Source: UBA6120 sp964639215
GTDB lineage: Bacteria > Bacillota_I > Bacilli_A > RFN20 > CAG-826
Direction: 5' to 3'
Assembly: GCA_964639215.1 (NCBI GenBank)
Contig: CAZXCV010000002.1
Span: 1-64,000, forward strand
DNA length: 64,000 nucleotides
Part shown: positions 60,127 to 64,000 of the stretch, piece by piece
How positions within the stretch are numbered: the first letter of the stretch is position 1
How the letters are laid out: each line of letters begins with the position of its first letter
Notes under the pieces: generated by a model
The model's input: the letters and a program-made list of their open reading frames with translations, nothing else
What the model was told of the DNA's origin: nothing
The model's database searches: none
Translations under genes and position numbers: made by a program

Positions 60127-61311
60127 ATGGCAAAAGAAAAATTTGATCGAAGTAAAGTTCACGTTAATATCGGGACCATTGGTCACGTTGACCACGGCAA
60201 AACGACATTAACCGCGGCTATCACGAAAGTGTTAGCAGCAAAAGTTGGTGGTAAGGCGAAATCATATGCTGAAATCGACTCTTCACCCGAAGAAAAATCT
60301 CGTGGTATTACAATTAACACATCACATATTGAATACCAAACGGTGGCGCGGCACTATGCCCACGTCGACTGCCCAGGGCACGCTGACTATGTGAAAAACA
60401 TGATTACCGGCGCCGCCCAAATGGATGGTGCAATTCTTGTCGTCGCTGCGAATGACGGTGTCATGGCCCAAACCAAAGAACATATTCTGTTAGCCCGTCA
60501 AGTCGGTGTTCCATTCATTGTCGTCTTCTTAAATAAAGTTGATGCCGTCGATGATCCCGAACTCGTTGACATTGTTGAAATGGATGTTCGTGAAACGCTT
60601 AGCAAATACAATTTCCCTGGTGATGACTTACCAGTAATTCGTGGTTCAGCCCGCGACGCACTTGAAGGCAAACCAGAAGCTGAAAAAGCAATTCTTGAAT
60701 TAATGGAAGCCGTTGATACCTATATTCCAAATCCAGTCCGCGACAATGACAAGCCATTACTCCTACCAATTGAAGACGTGTTAACAATCACTGGTCGTGG
60801 TACCGTCGTCACTGGTCGTGTCGAACGTGGTTCATTAAAATTGAACGATGAAGTCGAAATTATCGGTATTCGCCCAACCCAAAAATCAATCGTGACCGGG
60901 ATCGAAATGTTCCGGAAATTACTTGATTCGGCTCAATCTGGCGATAACGTTGGTATCTTGTTACGTGGTATTAACCGCGATCAAGTCGAACGTGGTCAAG
61001 TACTCGCGAAACCTGGCTCAGTGACACCACACACCAAGTTTACTGCGACTGTTTATATCTTGACAAAAGAAGAAGGCGGTCGTCATACTGCATTCCGCAG
61101 TGAATATCGTCCCCAATTCTATTTCCGGACAACCGATATTACCGGTGTCATTACCTTACCAAAGGGTATCGAAATGGTCATGCCTGGTGATAACGTCACC
61201 TTTACCGTCGAATTGATTCACCCCGTCGCCATTGAAAAAGGCACGAAGTTCTCAATTCGTGAAGGTGGCCGCACCGTTGGTGCTGGTACCGTTGCCGATA
61301 TCATTAAGTAA
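60127..61311 (+). CDS. tuf: translation elongation factor Tu
   Basis: EF-Tu delivers aminoacyl-tRNA to the ribosome. The 394-residue protein has GHVDHGKTT (19-27), DCPGHADY (about 81-88) and NKVD (about 136-139), and domains II and III with GRGTVVTGRVERG (about 224-236). AGGAGG lies before the ATG. It has its own promoter and a strong terminator. Length is normal. Confidence 0.98.
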   Translation: MAKEKFDRSKVHVNIGTIGHVDHGKTTLTAAITKVLAAKVGGKAKSYAEIDSSPEEKSRGITINTSHIEYQTVARHYAHVDCPGHADYVKNMITGAAQMDGAILVVAANDGVMAQTKEHILLARQVGVPFIVVFLNKVDAVDDPELVDIVEMDVRETLSKYNFPGDDLPVIRGSARDALEGKPEAEKAILELMEAVDTYIPNPVRDNDKPLLLPIEDVLTITGRGTVVTGRVERGSLKLNDEVEIIGIRPTQKSIVTGIEMFRKLLDSAQSGDNVGILLRGINRDQVERGQVLAKPGSVTPHTKFTATVYILTKEEGGRHTAFRSEYRPQFYFRTTDITGVITLPKGIEMVMPGDNVTFTVELIHPVAIEKGTKFSIREGGRTVGAGTVADIIK

Positions 61312-61328
61312 TTAGTGGTTTATCAATT

Positions 61329-61355
61329 AAAGGCCTAGTTTCTAGGCCTTTTTTT
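61329..61355 (+). terminator. Rho-independent terminator after tuf
   Basis: AAAGGCCTAG (61329-61338) pairs with CTAGGCCTTT (61342-61351) around TTT, followed by T residues to 61355. Confidence 0.93.
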
Positions 61356-61435
61356 ATTGGCATCTTTTTAACTAAATGTTGCATTTTTGGGCCTAGTAAT
61401 CAATAATAGTATTCAAGTTTATAAATAATATTTAT

Positions 61436-62446
61436 ATGCATATCGTGAAACCAAATTTAGCTAAACGCTCTGGAGCAGCGCTCCTTGATTTTGTCATTTT
61501 GTACTTGTTGATTAGCTTAATGCGGTATTTTGCCATTTATCCGATTTATGACGCCCTCTATGATTTACAAGGATTAGAACAATCGCTCAATGCATTGGCC
61601 TACGATAGCAAGCTTTATATCGAGGACGCTGAACAAAATGCGCCTGTAAAAGTCGTTGCTGATGATATTCCAGCCACAATCTATGCTTATTATTCTGAAT
61701 TTAAGGATGGCAAGATTTATAAAGATGAAACAACCGCTTTTGATTTTTCAAATGAATGGTACAATCAAACAATTTTAAATATTGGTTCGACGGCGACTGG
61801 GGTCACGATTTATTTTGAATATGATGTCGATGGGCTCGGTAATCCCGATCCATCACTTGTCGGCATCCCACTTGCAACAACCACGGATGAGCAACTTACC
61901 ACATTTTATGCGGCGGCTTATCAAACTGCTCAAGACGATTTACTAGAATACCCACGCTTGATTGAGCTGAATCAAGAAGGCGCGCGTTATGATTTGGAAA
62001 TGACACTCATTTCATTAGGTTTCAACCTTATCGTGCTCCATTTCATTATTCCGATTATTCTTAAAAACGGTCAAACGATCGGGAAAAAAGCATTTAGTCT
62101 CGCTGTTGTTAGCAAAGATGGATATCGCCTTAAATTTTGGCAACATGCGATTCGTTTCATCGCTTTTGGGATTGAAACTGTTTTTGGGATATACACTTTG
62201 TTCGTGGGATACCTCATCCCCTACACATTCTTATTATTCACTAAGAAAAACCAGGCACCACATGATTTTGCAGCCCAAACGATGATTGCGGATTTGAAGA
62301 GTTCCCTAATATTTGTCGATGAACAAGAAGCGCAAGATTACGATGCCAAAGTCATGGATACGACGTTAGCGATTGAAACAAAACGTAAACAAATCGTTGA
62401 TGAGGCCGTGGTCACTGATCTTCCAAAGGAAAATGAAAAAGAATAA
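61436..62446 (+). CDS. RDD family membrane protein with a large extracytoplasmic insert
   Basis: RDD proteins are membrane proteins of mostly unknown role, some linked to ion or compatible-solute transport. The 336-residue protein has the RDD start (AKRSGAALLDFVI, about 9-21) with the first helix, then about 150 mostly polar residues, then two or three helices (about 189-215, 238-275) with GQTIGKKAFSLAVV (about 214-227). The insert after helix 1 is much longer than in common RDD proteins. There is no ribosome binding site; TATAAA at 61420-61425 lies just before the ATG. Confidence 0.75.
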   Translation: MHIVKPNLAKRSGAALLDFVILYLLISLMRYFAIYPIYDALYDLQGLEQSLNALAYDSKLYIEDAEQNAPVKVVADDIPATIYAYYSEFKDGKIYKDETTAFDFSNEWYNQTILNIGSTATGVTIYFEYDVDGLGNPDPSLVGIPLATTTDEQLTTFYAAAYQTAQDDLLEYPRLIELNQEGARYDLEMTLISLGFNLIVLHFIIPIILKNGQTIGKKAFSLAVVSKDGYRLKFWQHAIRFIAFGIETVFGIYTLFVGYLIPYTFLLFTKKNQAPHDFAAQTMIADLKSSLIFVDEQEAQDYDAKVMDTTLAIETKRKQIVDEAVVTDLPKENEKE

Positions 62447-62457
62447 CTAGCAATCAA

Positions 62458-62488
62458 AATCATGACGCAATCATGATTGTGATATATT
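62458..62488 (+). promoter_or_regulatory. operator-like inverted repeat and promoter of the sugar ABC operon
   Basis: AATCATGA (62458-62465) and TCATGATT (62471-62478) form an 8-base inverted repeat with CGCAA between. It covers the -35 position of an extended -10 box TG-A-TATATT (62480-62488), so a bound regulator would block the promoter. Confidence 0.6.
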
Positions 62489-62523
62489 GATGAAGAAGGC
62501 AAGAAACTTTCGGAGGAAACATA

Positions 62524-63870
62524 ATGGAAGTCAAGCTACAAAATCTCAGTAAAGTCTTCGTTACAAAAAAAGGTGATGAGACGCATGCCGTCGACAAAAT
62601 GACAATTGATATTCCCGACGGTAAACTCGTTGGTTTGCTCGGGCCATCAGGCTGTGGAAAGTCCACCACACTGTACATGATTGCCGGTTTGCATAAACCA
62701 ACTGAAGGAAAGATTTTCTTTGGTGATCTAGATGTCACAAACGTCCCACCTGAAAATCGTGGCATTGGGCTCGTATTTCAAAATTATGCGCTATATCCAC
62801 ATTTCACCGTTCGTGGCAACATTCTTTTCCCGTTACAAAACGTGAAAGATTATCAAGATCCCGAGACAGGAAAACCACGTCGCTACACGAAAGCAGAAAT
62901 GAATGCCATTGCCGAAGAAATGGCCGATCTTGTGGATATTCGTCCATATCTTGAACGAAAACCCAAACAATTATCTGGCGGTCAGCAACAACGCGTTGCC
63001 ATTGCCCGAGCCTTATCAAAACGACCACGTGTCTTATTGCTGGACGAACCATTAAGTAACCTTGATGCCCGTTTACGATTACAAACACGGGAAGAAATCA
63101 AACGGATTCAAAGAGAAACGGGGATTACAACAATCTTCGTTACCCATGACCAAGAAGCGATGTCGATTTCTGATTTTATCGTCGTTATGGATCGAGGGAT
63201 TGTCCAACAAATCGATGCCCCACAAGTCGTCTATAACGAACCGGTAAACATGTTTGTAGCCAAATTCCTTGGATCACCCGCCATCAACATTATGGAAGGC
63301 GAAATTAAAGATGGTCGCTTACTAATTGATGGCAAGATATTTGATAAAGGTTATGAAGGTAAAGGTGATTTACCACTCGATGGTCAAGAAGTACACGCCT
63401 TACTCGTATCCGGTGGTTACACCAAATCATTCGAGGATTATTACCTTGCCGTCCATAGCACGAAAGAGCATCAAGAAGGACAGGAAAAAGTCCAAATTCC
63501 ATTTGAACTGACAATTAGCAATATTGTTGATCATGCGAAACACTTCGGATTTAAAGGCAAAGCTGATGAGATTGGCGCTGCTGTCACCGCTTTACGCATC
63601 TCACTGAAGAAAAATCGTCAAATCTTCATTGGCATTCGTCCTGAGGCATTCAGTGTTGAAGAAGCTGCTTCCGCAAAATTCAATGTCAATATCGATTATA
63701 TTGAACATATTGGACGCGACATTTCGCTCGTCGGTAAAGTCGTTGGTCCGGACACGAAAGTGCGGATCATTATTTCAAGCGAACTATCCGACCAGGTGAA
63801 ACCTGGCGTCATGAAAGTGGCGGCCAAACGGTTTTATGTCTTTGAAACCGATGGCACGAGGGTTAAATAA
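62524..63870 (+). CDS. sugar ABC transporter ATP-binding protein, MalK/UgpC/MsmK type
   Basis: This ATPase powers a CUT1-type sugar importer. The 448-residue protein has Walker A GPSGCGKST (40-48), Q-loop (FQNY at 85-88), signature LSGGQQQR (150-157), Walker B LLLDEP (171-176) and the switch His (TH at 207-208). It has a roughly 12-residue insertion in the helical domain (DPETGKPRRYTK, 112-123) and a C-terminal TOBE region of about 210 residues against the usual 130. AGGAGG-like GGAGG lies before the ATG. The permease gene overlaps its stop codon. Confidence 0.93.
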   Translation: MEVKLQNLSKVFVTKKGDETHAVDKMTIDIPDGKLVGLLGPSGCGKSTTLYMIAGLHKPTEGKIFFGDLDVTNVPPENRGIGLVFQNYALYPHFTVRGNILFPLQNVKDYQDPETGKPRRYTKAEMNAIAEEMADLVDIRPYLERKPKQLSGGQQQRVAIARALSKRPRVLLLDEPLSNLDARLRLQTREEIKRIQRETGITTIFVTHDQEAMSISDFIVVMDRGIVQQIDAPQVVYNEPVNMFVAKFLGSPAINIMEGEIKDGRLLIDGKIFDKGYEGKGDLPLDGQEVHALLVSGGYTKSFEDYYLAVHSTKEHQEGQEKVQIPFELTISNIVDHAKHFGFKGKADEIGAAVTALRISLKKNRQIFIGIRPEAFSVEEAASAKFNVNIDYIEHIGRDISLVGKVVGPDTKVRIIISSELSDQVKPGVMKVAAKRFYVFETDGTRVK

Positions 63871-64000
63871 TGCTCGAAGGTAAACGCGACGGTTGGAAAG
63901 CATTTATTGCCTTAGCACCGGCAATGTTTTTCCTGATCGTCTTTATTTTCTTCCCGATTATTAATACGTTCCTGTTGTCGTTTATGGACAACTTTGCCTG
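63870..64000 (+). CDS. sugar ABC transporter permease (partial, runs off the window)
   Basis: The frame opens at an ATG overlapping the stop of the ATPase gene by one base (TAATG) and stays open to the window edge. The 43 visible residues show a short charged start (LEGKRDGWKAF) and a first membrane helix with LAPAMFFLIVFIFFPII, the typical beginning of MalF/UgpA-type permeases. Substrate is unknown. Confidence 0.85.
   Translation, partial: MLEGKRDGWKAFIALAPAMFFLIVFIFFPIINTFLLSFMDNFA

Noticed and set aside
1..64000. tRNA or rRNA genes, IS elements, CRISPR arrays, prophage or defence genes
   Set aside because: None was recognised on either strand. Gaps between genes are short and are explained by promoters, leaders and terminators.

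Overview
The window looks like a stretch of chromosome from a low-to-mid GC Gram-positive of the Bacilli/Mollicutes (Tenericutes) side of the Firmicutes. Evidence for this: the tsaE-tsaB-rimI-tsaD and cysS...rlmB-sigH-rpmG-secE-nusG-rplK-rplA-rplJ-rplL-rsmC-like-rpoB-rpoC...rpsL-rpsG-fusA-tuf orders match the Bacillus layout; S14 is the short zinc type; L30 (rpmD) is missing; L11 and GatA carry sequence variants that I remember from Mollicutes. TGA is used as a stop in several genes, so this is the standard bacterial code, not the Mycoplasma code. I would think of Acholeplasma-, Izemoplasma- or RF39-like relatives, but I cannot place it further. No tRNA, rRNA, IS element, prophage or CRISPR array was seen, and no stretch over 300 bases lacks a gene.

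Layout. 1-2543: t6A synthesis operon (tsaE, tsaB, rimI, tsaD). 2607-4158: asnS plus a 51-residue membrane protein. 4185-5977 (minus): three membrane proteins. 6042-13953: an exported thioredoxin-like protein, then pcrA-ligA and gatCAB. 13954-14823 (minus): degV, tail to tail with gatB. 15013-18368: queuosine salvage operon queT-tgt-queA-queH behind a candidate preQ1-I riboswitch. 18412-33059: the full S10-spc-alpha ribosomal superoperon including secY, adk, map, infA, rpmJ and rpoA. 33116-35112: HAD phosphatase and class II photolyase. 35145-39641: cysS, mgtC-like, rlmB, a SigH-like sigma factor, rpmG, secE, nusG. 39672-41694 (minus): a Trk/Ktr potassium uptake pair set into the nusG-rplK gap. 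41815-52326: rplKA, rplJL, a 16S methyltransferase, rpoB and rpoC, with L1- and L10-type RNA leaders. 52396-56898: an NCS2 nucleobase permease and two tandem M6-type metalloproteases set between rpoC and rpsL. 56906-61311: rpsL, rpsG, fusA, tuf. 61436-64000: an RDD membrane protein and the start of a sugar ABC transporter operon that runs off the end.

How it works together. Most of the window is translation and transcription machinery. Ribosome supply appears to be tuned by structured leaders: a long hairpin before S10, L1-site mimics before both L11 and L1, an L10 leader before L10, and two hairpins before S12. tRNA modification is represented twice (t6A and queuosine), and Asn/Gln charging by asnS and gatCAB. 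The accessory genes are uptake systems (potassium, nucleobase, sugar, queuosine precursor) and secreted proteases, which fits a host- or detritus-associated heterotroph.

The most interesting items are the compact preQ1 pseudoknot whose second stem covers the queT ribosome binding site; a degV terminator encoded inside the 3' end of gatB with zero spacing between the two genes; the paired exported M6 proteases inside the str/rpo cluster; two L1 regulatory sites in one operon; a set of genes whose -10 hexamer abuts the start codon (leaderless-like); and low-complexity tails on several ribosomal proteins. I did not find a clearly new multi-gene system; the window is mainly conserved core genome with a few accessory insertions.
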